DNA of 45,038 nucleotides from Verrucomicrobiaceae bacterium (GCA_016795485.1 JAEUHM010000013.1:1-45038); one strand, 5' to 3'; counted from the stretch's first letter, positions 33,936 through 42,602 are shown. Notes: generated by a model from the letters alone, not told the origin. Numbers and translations are program-made.

Positions 33936-34802
33936 TCATTTCTTTGCCGCCGTCCGGGCGTACATGACTTTGTCCATGGTTTCCTCCACCGAGGCATCGG
34001 TCAGCAGCGGCTCAATGTCCTGGTGGGTGGCCGCATTGGCGACTTGGGAGAGTTGAATGAGCCCTGCAAAGTCCTTCTTATCAATCGCGCCCTGTACCGT
34101 GGGGTCATTGCCGAGATCGAGGATCTTTTGGTGGCTGAAAATCTGTTTCACCTTGCCGTTCTCCAGCATTTGGGTCCACAGCTTGGTATCTGGCCAAGCG
34201 AGCAGAAGTTTGGCCAGATTGGCAGTGGAGCGCATGCCCCACGGGTCCACTTTGGCGGCAATACTACCCAACACGCTGCGATCCATCGCCGATCGCGCTT
34301 GGTTGACCGCTTCACCGAAGTAGCTTTGAATCTTCTGGCCTTCACGGGCTACTTTGGACGCCGTTTCCACACCGTAGGCATTCCCCACCACTCGGAGCGC
34401 CATGGAAGAAGACCACAGCAGGAAAGCAGATGGGATGGTGCTCAAAACGGCTCCCTTCCAGCCAGCAAAAGTTCCAAAGAACCGCAGAAGCCCCACGGCA
34501 GAGAGCAGCATCAGCGCCACCCGAGCGGCTCCGTAGGCCAGGACACCAGCTCCCCCAGCGAACATGAGGAGCCGGTCATTGGTAAGGCTCGTTCCAGATG
34601 ACCCAAAAACTTCCGTGCGGTGGCTGAAGACATACCAAGCTGCTGCCACGCCACATCCCATAGCTACCATGCCCAGCAATTGCTTGATGGCACCGTTCGC
34701 AAATGCCAGTGCCGCAAGGAATGCAACGAACGAGGCAACCCCGCCAGTGACCCAAAGGTTGGTGGGGATCGCCTGGAAGACTTTTTCCAGATCGTTCAGC
34801 AT
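33936..34802 (-). CDS. Membrane protein of unknown function with helical cytoplasmic tail
   Basis: The 288-residue product has three or four predicted membrane helices within the first ~145 residues (about 16-34, 39-60, 72-100 and 112-135), then a ~150-residue soluble, helix-rich tail. No family was recognised. A perfect TATAAT lies 6 bases upstream of the ATG, which predicts transcription from at or near the start codon, i.e. a leaderless or nearly leaderless mRNA. The gene heads the minus-strand series with the large lipoprotein, ABC exporter and glycosyltransferases. Confidence 0.78.
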   Translation of the reverse strand: MLNDLEKVFQAIPTNLWVTGGVASFVAFLAALAFANGAIKQLLGMVAMGCGVAAAWYVFSHRTEVFGSSGTSLTNDRLLMFAGGAGVLAYGAARVALMLLSAVGLLRFFGTFAGWKGAVLSTIPSAFLLWSSSMALRVVGNAYGVETASKVAREGQKIQSYFGEAVNQARSAMDRSVLGSIAAKVDPWGMRSTANLAKLLLAWPDTKLWTQMLENGKVKQIFSHQKILDLGNDPTVQGAIDKKDFAGLIQLSQVANAATHQDIEPLLTDASVEETMDKVMYARTAAKK

Positions 34803-34846
34803 GTGCAGATTATACTAAATATAAGCTAATCCTAAATATCAGCTTT
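34803..34846. promoter_or_regulatory. Divergent AT-rich promoter with TATAAT and 13-bp direct repeats
   Basis: On the minus strand a perfect TATAAT (34809-34814) lies 6 bases before the ATG at 34802. Two near-identical 13-mers, CTAAATATAAGCT (34815-34827) and CTAAATATCAGCT (34832-34844), are spaced 17 bases apart, overlapping where the -35 region of the minus-strand promoter would be. They may be a regulator binding site. The -35 is poor, which fits an activator-dependent promoter. Confidence 0.45.
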
Positions 34847-34946
34847 GCCAACTGCTCATTTTGGCTTCTCTGGCTACTGGCAAAGCCCCGGACTCCGAGT
34901 TACATCCCCGGCGGCCTTTCCCGCTCGTGTCCCATCCCATTCCCTC

Positions 34947-36713
34947 ATGTCCGCCTGGTTCGTTATAGTCCTCCTCGTCGTTGGGGTGGTGGTCTTCTCG
35001 CTTGAGAAGCTCTCGGTGGACATCGTGACGCTCCTCCTCCTTCTGGCGCTGATTTTTGCCGGGATTTTGACCCCGGAACAGGCCTTTGCGGGCTTTTCTA
35101 ACGACATCATCATCATGCTGGCGTCGATTTTCGTCATCAGCACGGCCCTGCGGGACACGGGGGTGCTGGATTTGACCTGTGGACTGCTCATGAAGGGCAT
35201 GGGCACCAGTTTGAGGTCGGTTCTGGCGGCCCTGATGAGCGGCGTCAGCATCATTTCGGCTTTCATGAACAACACCACGGTGACTTCCATGTTCGTGGGT
35301 CCAGTGGTGGCTATGTCCAGGCAACTCCGGCTGCCAGCCTCTCTTTTGCTCATGCCGCTGGCGTTTGCCTCGATCATGGGTGGCACTTGCACGTTGATCG
35401 GCACGTCCACAAATGTGGCGGTCAGCGGCTACATGGAGAAAGCGGGTCTTGGAACCATCGGGATGTTCGACATCACGCCGATTGGGCTCATTTTGGTAGC
35501 GGTTGGCACTATCTACATGCTCATCGTGGGGATACGGCTTCTGCCGAAGCGCCGCGGAGACGAGAAGGACAGCCTTTCGATCCGGAAGTATCTGGCCGAA
35601 GTCGTGATTTTGAAGGATTCGCCTCTGATTGGCCAGGAGATCCACCGGTCTGATTTTTCGGTGCTCGGTTTCCAAGTGCTCAAGGTGGGCCGCCGGGGCA
35701 CCGACCTCTACGCAACTCCCCATGAGCGGCTGGAAGAGGGGGATACCGTCCTGGTGGCGGGAAAAGTCGAGGACTTGATCAAAATCAAAACCATTGAGGG
35801 TCTCGATATCCAAGAGGACCTCAATCTCCGGGCCATGGGTGTCGCGGCGGAAGACACTCAGATCGTCGAGGTGGTGCTAACACCTCGCTCCACCCTCGTA
35901 GGCACCAGTTTGCGCCGCAGTCAGTTCCGGCAGCGCACCGGCCTGAGCGTTTTGGCCATTCACCGGGGTGCAGATGCCCTGATGAGGCAGTTGGGCGATG
36001 TTATTTTGGAAGCCGGTGACGTGCTGCTGGTCCAGGGCCCCTACCAGCGCATTCGGGACTATGAGCAGGAATCGGAGATGGTGATTGTCTCGCAACACGA
36101 CCACGGTGTTAAAGGAAAGCGCCCCGGAGTGATCGTCCTCGCCGCGTTTGTAGTGGCGGTGATCGTAGGAAGTACGGGTTTGCTTCCTGTCTCGGTCGCC
36201 ATGCTTGCCGTGGCGGTCATGGCCGTTTTAATCAAGGCCATCGATCTCGAAACGGCTTACGAAAACATCGACTGGCGTTTGCTGATACTCATTGGCGGCA
36301 TGACAGCGTTCGGGCAGGCAATGACGCAGACGGGCGCTTCGGACATGCTCGCAGCCGGGATCACGGGTCTGCTCAGTCCCCTCGGTTCATACGCGCTGCT
36401 TGCCGGGTTTTGCGTGCTGACCGTTCTGCTGACGCAACCGATGTCGAATGCCGCAGCGGCACTTGTGGTTCTGCCCGTGGCGCTTCAAGCTGCGGAACTT
36501 CAACATCTGAGTCCACTCACTTTCGGCATCGCGGTGATGTTAAGCGCATCCATGTCGATGCTCACCCCGTTCGAGCCTTCATGCATCTTGGTCTATGGAC
36601 CAGGCAAATACCGCTTCCGCGACTTCCTCACGGTGGGCGGCGGTCTCACATTATTGCTCACCATTCTGATCATCCTGCTCGTGCCACTCTTCTGGCCTTT
36701 TCACGTGTCCTGA
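34947..36713 (+). CDS. SLC13/DASS-type transporter with two RCK-C domains
   Basis: I place the start at the ATG at 34947 (588 residues), because the upstream TTG frame adds a non-membrane segment. The protein has about 11 membrane helices arranged in two halves, with the family's two SNT-like motifs: M-N-N-T-T-V-T in the first half and P-M-S-N-A-A-A-A in the second, both on re-entrant loops that hold sodium and substrate in this family. Between the halves are two TrkA-C/RCK-C domains (~210-290 and ~300-385). Family members take up sulfate, dicarboxylates or other anions; which one cannot be told. It meets the large ABC gene tail to tail, 9 bases apart. Confidence 0.9.
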   Translation: MSAWFVIVLLVVGVVVFSLEKLSVDIVTLLLLLALIFAGILTPEQAFAGFSNDIIIMLASIFVISTALRDTGVLDLTCGLLMKGMGTSLRSVLAALMSGVSIISAFMNNTTVTSMFVGPVVAMSRQLRLPASLLLMPLAFASIMGGTCTLIGTSTNVAVSGYMEKAGLGTIGMFDITPIGLILVAVGTIYMLIVGIRLLPKRRGDEKDSLSIRKYLAEVVILKDSPLIGQEIHRSDFSVLGFQVLKVGRRGTDLYATPHERLEEGDTVLVAGKVEDLIKIKTIEGLDIQEDLNLRAMGVAAEDTQIVEVVLTPRSTLVGTSLRRSQFRQRTGLSVLAIHRGADALMRQLGDVILEAGDVLLVQGPYQRIRDYEQESEMVIVSQHDHGVKGKRPGVIVLAAFVVAVIVGSTGLLPVSVAMLAVAVMAVLIKAIDLETAYENIDWRLLILIGGMTAFGQAMTQTGASDMLAAGITGLLSPLGSYALLAGFCVLTVLLTQPMSNAAAALVVLPVALQAAELQHLSPLTFGIAVMLSASMSMLTPFEPSCILVYGPGKYRFRDFLTVGGGLTLLLTILIILLVPLFWPFHVS

Positions 36714-36722
36714 GCAGGCGGA

Positions 36723-39700
36723 CTACACCTTCGTCATCTGTTTCCGCAGAGCAATCTGAAGCGCGGCGACAATGACAATCACAAACACGACCACGACCCA
36801 GAAGTTGAGCCACACGGTCTTGATTTTGAATCCAACGACTTCTTTCTCTAGTCCAAAGAACACGTTAGGACTTGTCTTTCGTCGATAGTCCTCGCGCTCC
36901 ATCTCGGCCTTGGTCACGAGGTCCAAAACTTTGCGGTTCACATACAAATCTTCAGCGCTCGTACCGCGTCTCTCGCGTTGAACGTACTCAATGAGTTCCT
37001 GATCCAGCTTTCCTGTCTTGAGCGCTTTGGCGACTGCCTTGAGATGCTTTGGAACATCACCCACTTCACGCGCATGAAGTCCGGAGACCACGGCCAATGA
37101 CTGCTTGAGCAAATCGAACTGCTTGGATTCATCATCGGTGAGGGCACGCTCCTGGCCGACAGCAGCATAGTATTGAATGCGCTCCTCCATGAGGTCTTGC
37201 GTGCTCGTTAGTGGGTTCATCCGAGCTTGAGAGATGAGCATCGCCTCGTAAGTCCATCGCAAGGGCATCAGTTGGCAGATGAACGGGACTTTGAGCTTGC
37301 TCGGGGACTCTCCTCCGCCTTCCTCGGCAGGCTTGATGTAACGCTGGATGCTGTAAACAAAGTCCAGGTTCTTGTTCATCTCCTCGTACTTGATCAGCGC
37401 ACCACCGAGGATGATCTGCGGGATGAGTAGTAGTGGGATGGCATTCAGCGCGGTGCGGCTGTCGTTCACCAGACTGGAGATCAGCAAGCCCATGCAAGCA
37501 CCCGTTAGGGATGTCGCAAACATCCACCCCAGATGCACCAAGAACATGTCTCGCAGCTCAAGGATCCAGTTCCCTATCGCCAAATAGATCACGCATTGCA
37601 GAAGCGCAAAGGAAGCGAGCGCCGTGATCTTGCCGGCGATGTAGTAGAACGTCCGCAAGTTGTGATTGCGCTCGCGATTCAACATCGCCCGGTCTCGAAT
37701 GATGTCGTCCGCGCTGTTCGTCAGTCCCAGGAACATCGCCACCACCAACGACATGAACAAATACGTCGGAATGTGGAACGCTGAGGCGAACGTGTAGCTG
37801 TCTTCCTCGGAGTAACGCAGCACCATGGAGATGAGCACAGCCAAAGCAGGTGCTTCCAGGACGGTCGTGAGCAGATTGGCGCGGTTGCGGAGTTTGCTGA
37901 GGAACGCACGTCTCAACATCGTGCCGAAAAGAATCAGTTCTTCACGCAGCCGATGCTTCGGCGGCTCTGGCAGTTTCGCGTGACGTCGACTTTCCGCCAA
38001 GTTGCTGTCTTCGCGATTCACCGGAGCCGTGGTGAACGTTCCAGTGCCTCCGTCTCCAGTAGCCGCCATCGACTGCATCAGGCGATGCGTCTGGAAGCGA
38101 TCGCGCCAGAAGTTAGGTGGGAAACGTCGTGCTGGCACCAGATGTCCTTCCGCGTTCTGCTCCAGGATGATGTCACCATCAATGTCCCGCAGAGGCGTCT
38201 CCAACACATCGAAGACAAAGTCCGGCGTCACATGTGCTGGCACTTCACCTTCATCCGCTGCACTGCCCGTTTCTTCCTGATACACTCGCCAGAAGTAGGC
38301 CAGCATCTCCGTGGGCGTGCCGTAGAACGCCATGCGGCCGCCTTTGTCCAACAGCAGAGCTTTGTCGAACATCCGCAGCAGCCTCATGCTCGGCTGGTGG
38401 ATGGAGGCGAACACGATCTTGTTCCTCGCCAGTGAGCGAATGATCTCCAGCACGTGCTCCGAGTCCTTGGATGACAGGCCCGACGTTGGTTCGTCAAAGA
38501 GATACACATCCGAGATGCCGATCATGTCCAGACCCGCATTCAGACGCTTCCGCTCACCGCCGCTCAGATACTTTTGCTGCGGCGTGCCTGCTAGGCGATG
38601 ACGCATCTCACCCAGGCCGAGTTCCGCAAGTTTCGCATCCACGCGCTTGCGGCGATCTTCCACCTTCAAGTGTGGGCAACGCACCGCCACGCTGAAGTCC
38701 AGGTTCTCTTGCACCTTCAGCAGCGGATCAAAAGCATCCTCCTGCGGGATGTAGGCCACGTAAGGCGTGAGGTTGTCGCTATGATCATAGAGCGAGATGC
38801 CATTCATCAGCACCTCACCGCCCTTGCAGCGCAAGTGCCCACCCAGAGCGCGCAGCAGAGTACTCTTTCCGCAGCCGCTAGGGCCCATCACGCACACCAT
38901 CTCACCACGTCGTGCCGAGAGACTGATGCCATCCAGTGCTAAGTCACGCTCCCGCTGCTCAAACCAGTGAATCACATCACGCAACTCCACCGAGCGGATG
39001 ATGTTCCGCTCCTCTTCGATGATCCTATCCGCAAAGTGACAGCGCAAATACTGCCCCTCACCCAGCGTGATCGTTTCTCCGTCTTGAAGAAACACCCGCT
39101 GATCTTTGCTCACGGGCTGAAGACCCACGATCACTGGGCGGCCCGACTTCAGCACCTCCAAGTAGCCCGTCTTGTCCGCATAGTTGCACTCGATCCTCAG
39201 CAGCACCTCACCCTGCGTGCTCTCCGAGAGCAAAATGTCGCCTTCTTCCAGTAGCTCCGGCTTGTTAGACACCAGATACACGTTGCGGCTCCCCTCCAGA
39301 CGAAACTGCGAGCCAAACTCACGCGCTCGTCTTCTCAAATCCAGCAGCGAGATCTCCACCTCACCTTGAGCAATGATGGAGTCCTCAATGGACGCCTCCA
39401 CCGTCGTGCCCGCCGTAAGCGTGCGCCCTCCCAGGGAAGCATCCGTATCACGCAGAGCCTCCACCGTCACTCCAAGGCCGAAGCTAACACGTAAGTTCGT
39501 TCCCCGTTGCCGTTGAGGTGCGATCTCCGCATCTCCGCTCTCCGTCAGCGTCAGGTAGAGCTGCGTGCCGGAGAGAGTCTTCTTCGCGTTGAAGTAGGAG
39601 ATCAGGTCATTGTAGTCCAGAGAGACATCACCCATCACCACCCGCTCACCAGGATACAGTCGGCTGAACTCACCCGGCGGTTGCCTCCGGCTGCGGACCA

Positions 39701-40388
39701 GGATCGGGATGCTGCCCGTGTTCTTCAGCAGCACCAGATTTTGGTAACGATACGCCGTCACCACACATCCCTCCTGCAGAGAGCGCAGCAGCACATCACA
39801 CGGCTGCTCCCGTGCGATCCGCAGCACCTCCAGCGGATGCGCCCCCTTGTTGCCAAACTCCTCGCTGTCGGGACGGTCCCCACTGTTCAGCTGATACACC
39901 ACGTCTATCGCCTGTGCGGCGATCCCCAGGTTCGTCATGAACAAATAAAACTCCACCATCTGCCGGCGATTGGACGCCGCGGCATCATTGCGAGAGATCA
40001 ACAAATACAGTTGCACGCTCAGCAGGATCTTCTGCTCCATCGTCAGCGTGCGGCTCAGTTCAGTCGCTCGGTGATTGAGATCCTGCGGCTTTTGCAGCGC
40101 TTCAGAGTAAAGACGCCGCAGTTCCGTGTAGATCGCATCTGGATAGTCGTAACGCAGGTAGCCCAAGCTGCTCTCGATCTCCTCCTCCTCCACATCGCCA
40201 TCCAGCTTGCTGAACCCGGCAAACACCTCGATCAACACCGGCAGAATGCTCGTGGAAGCCGTCATCGAGCCACCCGTCCCACGTTTCCGCCGCCACCAGG
40301 CCCACCACGGACGGCGGGAAGCACCCGGCGTCAACAAACCCGGACGCTGCACGCCCGCGCTGCTGGAGACCGTAGACTCATCCTTCAT
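36723..40388 (-). CDS. ABCG-type ABC transporter with N-terminal TerB-like and beta domains
   Basis: This is a 1221-residue fusion. Residues ~45-165 resemble a TerB-like helical domain (acidic DGDVEEEEIE and a Y-P-D turn). Residues ~200-465 are beta-rich with Ser/Arg-rich blade-like repeats and possible FHA-like segments (e.g. G-E-R-V-V-M-G). Residues ~485-720 are an ATPase: Walker A GPSGCGKST (502-510), signature LSGGERKR (608-615) and Walker B VYLFDEP (628-634). The C-terminal part has six membrane helices with an ABC-2 layout. ATPase-first, membrane-last order is that of ABCG/White proteins. TerB domains bind metals in some tellurite-resistance proteins. The substrate is unknown. Confidence 0.9.
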   Translation of the reverse strand: MKDESTVSSSAGVQRPGLLTPGASRRPWWAWWRRKRGTGGSMTASTSILPVLIEVFAGFSKLDGDVEEEEIESSLGYLRYDYPDAIYTELRRLYSEALQKPQDLNHRATELSRTLTMEQKILLSVQLYLLISRNDAAASNRRQMVEFYLFMTNLGIAAQAIDVVYQLNSGDRPDSEEFGNKGAHPLEVLRIAREQPCDVLLRSLQEGCVVTAYRYQNLVLLKNTGSIPILVRSRRQPPGEFSRLYPGERVVMGDVSLDYNDLISYFNAKKTLSGTQLYLTLTESGDAEIAPQRQRGTNLRVSFGLGVTVEALRDTDASLGGRTLTAGTTVEASIEDSIIAQGEVEISLLDLRRRAREFGSQFRLEGSRNVYLVSNKPELLEEGDILLSESTQGEVLLRIECNYADKTGYLEVLKSGRPVIVGLQPVSKDQRVFLQDGETITLGEGQYLRCHFADRIIEEERNIIRSVELRDVIHWFEQRERDLALDGISLSARRGEMVCVMGPSGCGKSTLLRALGGHLRCKGGEVLMNGISLYDHSDNLTPYVAYIPQEDAFDPLLKVQENLDFSVAVRCPHLKVEDRRKRVDAKLAELGLGEMRHRLAGTPQQKYLSGGERKRLNAGLDMIGISDVYLFDEPTSGLSSKDSEHVLEIIRSLARNKIVFASIHQPSMRLLRMFDKALLLDKGGRMAFYGTPTEMLAYFWRVYQEETGSAADEGEVPAHVTPDFVFDVLETPLRDIDGDIILEQNAEGHLVPARRFPPNFWRDRFQTHRLMQSMAATGDGGTGTFTTAPVNREDSNLAESRRHAKLPEPPKHRLREELILFGTMLRRAFLSKLRNRANLLTTVLEAPALAVLISMVLRYSEEDSYTFASAFHIPTYLFMSLVVAMFLGLTNSADDIIRDRAMLNRERNHNLRTFYYIAGKITALASFALLQCVIYLAIGNWILELRDMFLVHLGWMFATSLTGACMGLLISSLVNDSRTALNAIPLLLIPQIILGGALIKYEEMNKNLDFVYSIQRYIKPAEEGGGESPSKLKVPFICQLMPLRWTYEAMLISQARMNPLTSTQDLMEERIQYYAAVGQERALTDDESKQFDLLKQSLAVVSGLHAREVGDVPKHLKAVAKALKTGKLDQELIEYVQRERRGTSAEDLYVNRKVLDLVTKAEMEREDYRRKTSPNVFFGLEKEVVGFKIKTVWLNFWVVVVFVIVIVAALQIALRKQMTKV

Positions 40389-40437
40389 CGTAACGGCCTA
40401 TCCCCTGCCGTAAGCCCCGCCTCCCTGCAAGCTAGAA

Positions 40438-40477
40438 GCGCTGCCTCATGAACCGCAAAACCAAAGTGAGGCAGCGC
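40438..40477. terminator. 11-bp inverted repeat between ABC and antitoxin genes
   Basis: GCGCTGCCTCA (40438-40448) and TGAGGCAGCGC (40467-40477) form a perfect 11-bp stem with an 18-base loop. It lies downstream of the minus-strand antitoxin gene (stop at 40552) and could end its transcription; the sequence after the stem on that strand is TTCTAG, with only a weak T tail. It could also act as a barrier for other transcripts. Confidence 0.45.
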
Positions 40478-40551
40478 GTTCAGCCTGCCCGCCCAACGCT
40501 AAGTCAATCAATGGAAGCCAGCCCTGCCACCCACCACCGTAAGAATGAGGT

Positions 40552-40788
40552 TCATCGGTCAGGAGCAATCTCCCGCAGCTTGCGGAAAACCTCGGCTGCA
40601 GGCACGCCCTTAACGCTTCCAGCGTCATAATCAGCGATCCGGTGTGAAATCTCCGCAGTCCAAGCCTCTCCAGCAGCTACAGGGCTGTCGGTCTCAACGC
40701 TCTCCATCAACGCGAGAGCAAGTCGCATCCGCTGCTCAGCGGGCAGGACAAAAGCCTGACTAGAAATGGAATCCAAAGTGGCGTTCAC
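40552..40788 (-). CDS. Putative addiction-module antitoxin, orphan
   Basis: The 78-residue product matches the addiction-module component family (Unstab_antitox type): helix with LPAEQRMRLALALMESV, then a W-x-x-E-I-x-x-R-I-x-x-Y-D segment, and the diagnostic GSVKGVPAAEVFRKLRE near the C-terminus. In other genomes such proteins usually precede a RelE/ParE toxin gene. Here no toxin frame follows on the minus strand before the large ABC gene, nor is there one upstream. It therefore looks like a solitary antitoxin, perhaps the remains of a module. Confidence 0.8.
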   Translation of the reverse strand: MNATLDSISSQAFVLPAEQRMRLALALMESVETDSPVAAGEAWTAEISHRIADYDAGSVKGVPAAEVFRKLREIAPDR

Positions 40789-41160
40789 GGCACAAAACTA
40801 CGTCTCGGACTCTTACTGTCTAGCCCACAATGTGAACTCATCGGAACTGACAGTAGGCTCCCTTTCCTGGACTGGCTCATGGAAGAAGATTGGTGGCCGG
40901 GGCTTGGTTTGTCAAGATTGGCGGAGGTGGATGGTAAGAAGATGGGTGGTAAGAACATTTTCCTGCCATTCATTTTCTTACCCATTGGCATCGGAGTTGT
41001 CCGCTCGGGTGTTTCCCATTGCAGGATTCTGGTGGATGGACAGCGTTTGGACGATGCCAAGGGTGCATGGGATCACTAAACGTGCAAAACCTGACCGCAG
41101 TTTACAGGGACAAGGCGGAAGTGAAGTCAACTCAACGCAAGGCACCGTGATCTATTTGGA
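40789..41160. other. Intergenic accessory region containing a palindromic repeat copy
   Basis: No gene is supported. The region contains copy 1 of the dispersed repeat at 40911-41018 and runs into an intron remnant at 41161. Short open frames here have no start signal or recognisable product. Confidence 0.5.
40911..41018 (+). repeat. Dispersed palindromic repeat, copy 1
   Basis: About 108 bases are shared with copy 2 at 43181-43287. The core (40932-40982) folds back on itself: GGTAAGAAGATG near the start pairs with CATTTTCTTACC at the end, with an inner TGGTAAGAACATTTTCC segment. Downstream both copies share GGAGTTGTC, CTCGGGTGTTTCCCAT. Such palindromic dispersed repeats (REP-like) may be mobilised in trans. 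Confidence 0.65.
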
Positions 41161-41234
41161 ACCGCCCGGTGCGGAGCCGCATGCCGGGTGGTGTGGGAGG
41201 GGCGGCAGGCGCAATCCTGCCGCCTCGACCCGAT
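41161..41234 (+). mobile_element. Group II intron 3' remnant (domains V and VI)
   Basis: A domain V-like hairpin occupies 41161-41192: 9-bp lower stem (ACCGCCCGG with CCGGGTGGT), upper stem TGCG/CGCA with a GAGC loop, and a 2-base bulge (TG) on the 3' side, as expected for domain V. Domain VI follows (GGCGGCAGG, loop CGCAAT, CCTGCCGCC) with an unpaired A at 41228, 7 bases before a likely 3' end at 41234. No reverse transcriptase frame is present, so this is a remnant. Identified from the pattern, not by a covariance search. Confidence 0.6.
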
Positions 41235-41264
41235 TTCGGCCTTTGTAGGGTCATTGGGTAAGTT

Positions 41265-41642
41265 CTATGGGGTCGCACCCCGGTCAAAGAGCGGTGACCA
41301 GTATGGATAAAGAGCTACGCTCAAACCATGTGCTGATAGGACTAGCAGCGACCAAGAAAACAACTTCTGATGCTTGTCCGCCTGTCCGGTAGCGAGCATG
41401 CGCCCAGTCGAGATGATCCCAACCGCAGTGAGAGCCATAGAAGCGTGGGATGAGTAACGAATGATCCGAACGAACGCTGAATCGGGATTGGCGTGAGCGA
41501 GAACGAATCCGATCATCTGAGGCCCCGAAGTGATCGTGCCCCAATAAACCTCCCACATGTTCTCTAGCACTGCCGGAAGTGCCAATAGCAGTGCCAAGTA
41601 TCCTGCCACATTGAAGATCGTTGTGCAGCGAGGTCGAGTCAT
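41265..41642 (-). CDS. Small membrane protein of unknown function
   Basis: The ATG at 41642 gives 125 residues with three or four hydrophobic helices, one starting near residue 12 (GYLALLLALPAVL) and others at ~62-78 and ~93-112; an ATG at 41681 would add 13 residues. Family unknown. It follows the ExbB/MotA-like gene by 77 bases on the same strand, and its stop is 30 bases from the end of the intron remnant. Confidence 0.55.
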   Translation of the reverse strand: MTRPRCTTIFNVAGYLALLLALPAVLENMWEVYWGTITSGPQMIGFVLAHANPDSAFVRIIRYSSHASMALTAVGIISTGRMLATGQADKHQKLFSWSLLVLSAHGLSVALYPYWSPLFDRGATP

Positions 41643-41719
41643 GTGGATGGGTTCCGTTTCTTGGCCGAACGAATAGGCCATCCAGGGCGGGGAGTGAAGC
41701 CCGAATTGAAAGAAAGGCG

Positions 41720-42109
41720 TTACCCGCCGTTGGATGAGCCGACTTGTTGTGCTCCGAGATGTTGGGGTGCTGCGCCCGCCACCTTCGGAAGAGTGAAAAA
41801 CCTGATCAGAACTCCGATGAGAACGAGGAATGCAACCGCGGAGAAGACCAATCCCCACATTGTGGTGAGCAACGAGATCGAAATGTCACCTGCCAGCGCT
41901 TCGGGATCCGCTATGCCAGTCTTCGAATGTTCCCCGAATGCGCCGACCATTCCCACTACTGTCCCGATCAGTCCGAACATTGGCGGGATAATCACTCCAG
42001 CGATCGAAATCCAGATGCCCCGAAGCCAAAACTTCCGGCGTCGGCTCACTTGCTCATCGTCCTCACCCATGGTCAGCGAGGCATGAGGCGGTTGGTAGGG
42101 TTCATTCAT
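41720..42109 (-). CDS. Small MotA/TolQ/ExbB-like membrane protein
   Basis: The ATG at 42109 gives 129 residues; a GTG at 42118 would add three. Two membrane helices carry typical proton-channel family features: a Pro-Met-Phe-G-L-I-G-T-V-x-G-M motif in the first and a T-T-M-W-G-L-x-F motif in the second. The usual family length is 200-240, so this is a short form without the cytoplasmic loop, and no ExbD/TolR-like partner was found nearby. Energy coupling by proton flow is therefore only a possibility. Confidence 0.7.
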   Translation of the reverse strand: MNEPYQPPHASLTMGEDDEQVSRRRKFWLRGIWISIAGVIIPPMFGLIGTVVGMVGAFGEHSKTGIADPEALAGDISISLLTTMWGLVFSAVAFLVLIGVLIRFFTLPKVAGAAPQHLGAQQVGSSNGG

Positions 42110-42202
42110 TTTTAGCACAACGTCACGGATCAGGCGACGGCGAGCGCAAAACTATGAAAAACACGACAGACAGCCTTCGAGCCGTTGTCTGCATCCGTTT
42201 TG

Positions 42203-42453
42203 GTGTGCCCAGCATGGGCGCAGTCCTGATGGGGTTCAAGTCCCCTGTATGAAAACCTACACATGACGAAAACATACTCATGAAAATACCAGCCGAGGTC
42301 AAGGTTCAGCGAGTGATCGCTGGGCTGAAGGATTCGCCCGCAGGGAGACAGACAGCCGAAAGGCTGCCCGCAGGGCAAGCAAAGCGCAATCAAACCCGTA
42401 CGCCGGGTGGTGTGGGAGGGGTGGCAGGCGCAATCCTGCCGCCTCGACCCGAT
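42203..42453 (+). mobile_element. Truncated group II intron remnant (5' end plus domain VI)
   Basis: The segment starts GTGTGCCCAGC (compare the group II intron start GUGYG) with a GCCCA/TGGGC stem, and contains an AGCC-GAAA-GGCT tetraloop hairpin (42354-42365) flanked by two CCCGCAGGG copies (42337-42345 and 42367-42375). From 42403 it is nearly identical to the copy at 41184: the 3' half of domain V, domain VI and branch A at 42447. The 5' half of domain V is missing and no reverse transcriptase is present. A 250-base intron is far too short to be active by itself. Confidence 0.5.
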
Positions 42454-42602
42454 TTCGCATTCTCTTCTTCGTCGATCTGCCGGAGAGCGCGAACCATGGC
42501 CAAGACATCAAAGCCGTATTTCTGCGCGACGGCAGTTTTTGCCCGGCGCACTTCCGAAATCACAGGGTCAGCGGCTACTGTCGATGCATCAAGTGTCTTC
42601 AT
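42390..42602 (-). CDS. PIN-module antitoxin with C-terminus derived from intron remnant
   Basis: This 70-residue protein overlaps the PIN toxin gene by 14 bases, an arrangement common in VapBC-like modules. Residues 1-50 (from MKTLDAST to DEEENAK) look like a small helical antitoxin. Codons 51-70 are antisense to the group II intron remnant ending at 42453, so this tail (SGRGGR...PTPPGVRV) is not original. Whether the protein still neutralises the toxin is unknown; the tail may have replaced a toxin-binding end. Confidence 0.6.
   Translation of the reverse strand: MKTLDASTVAADPVISEVRRAKTAVAQKYGFDVLAMVRALRQIDEEENAKSGRGGRIAPATPPTPPGVRV

Noticed and set aside
34839..35813. Minus-strand open frame opposite the SLC13-type gene (324 codons)
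   Set aside because: It is very rich in His, Gln, Arg and Asp, with no family, and lies antisense to a clear transporter gene.
39507..40451. Long plus-strand open frame opposite the ABC transporter (314 codons)
   Set aside because: It is Gln/Arg/His-rich and antisense to conserved ABC-protein sequence, typical of a shadow of GC-biased coding.
42230..42246. GGGGTTCAAGTCCCC, which looks like the T arm of a tRNA
   Set aside because: No D arm, anticodon arm or matching acceptor stem surrounds it. It fits better as a stem-loop near the 5' end of the intron remnant.
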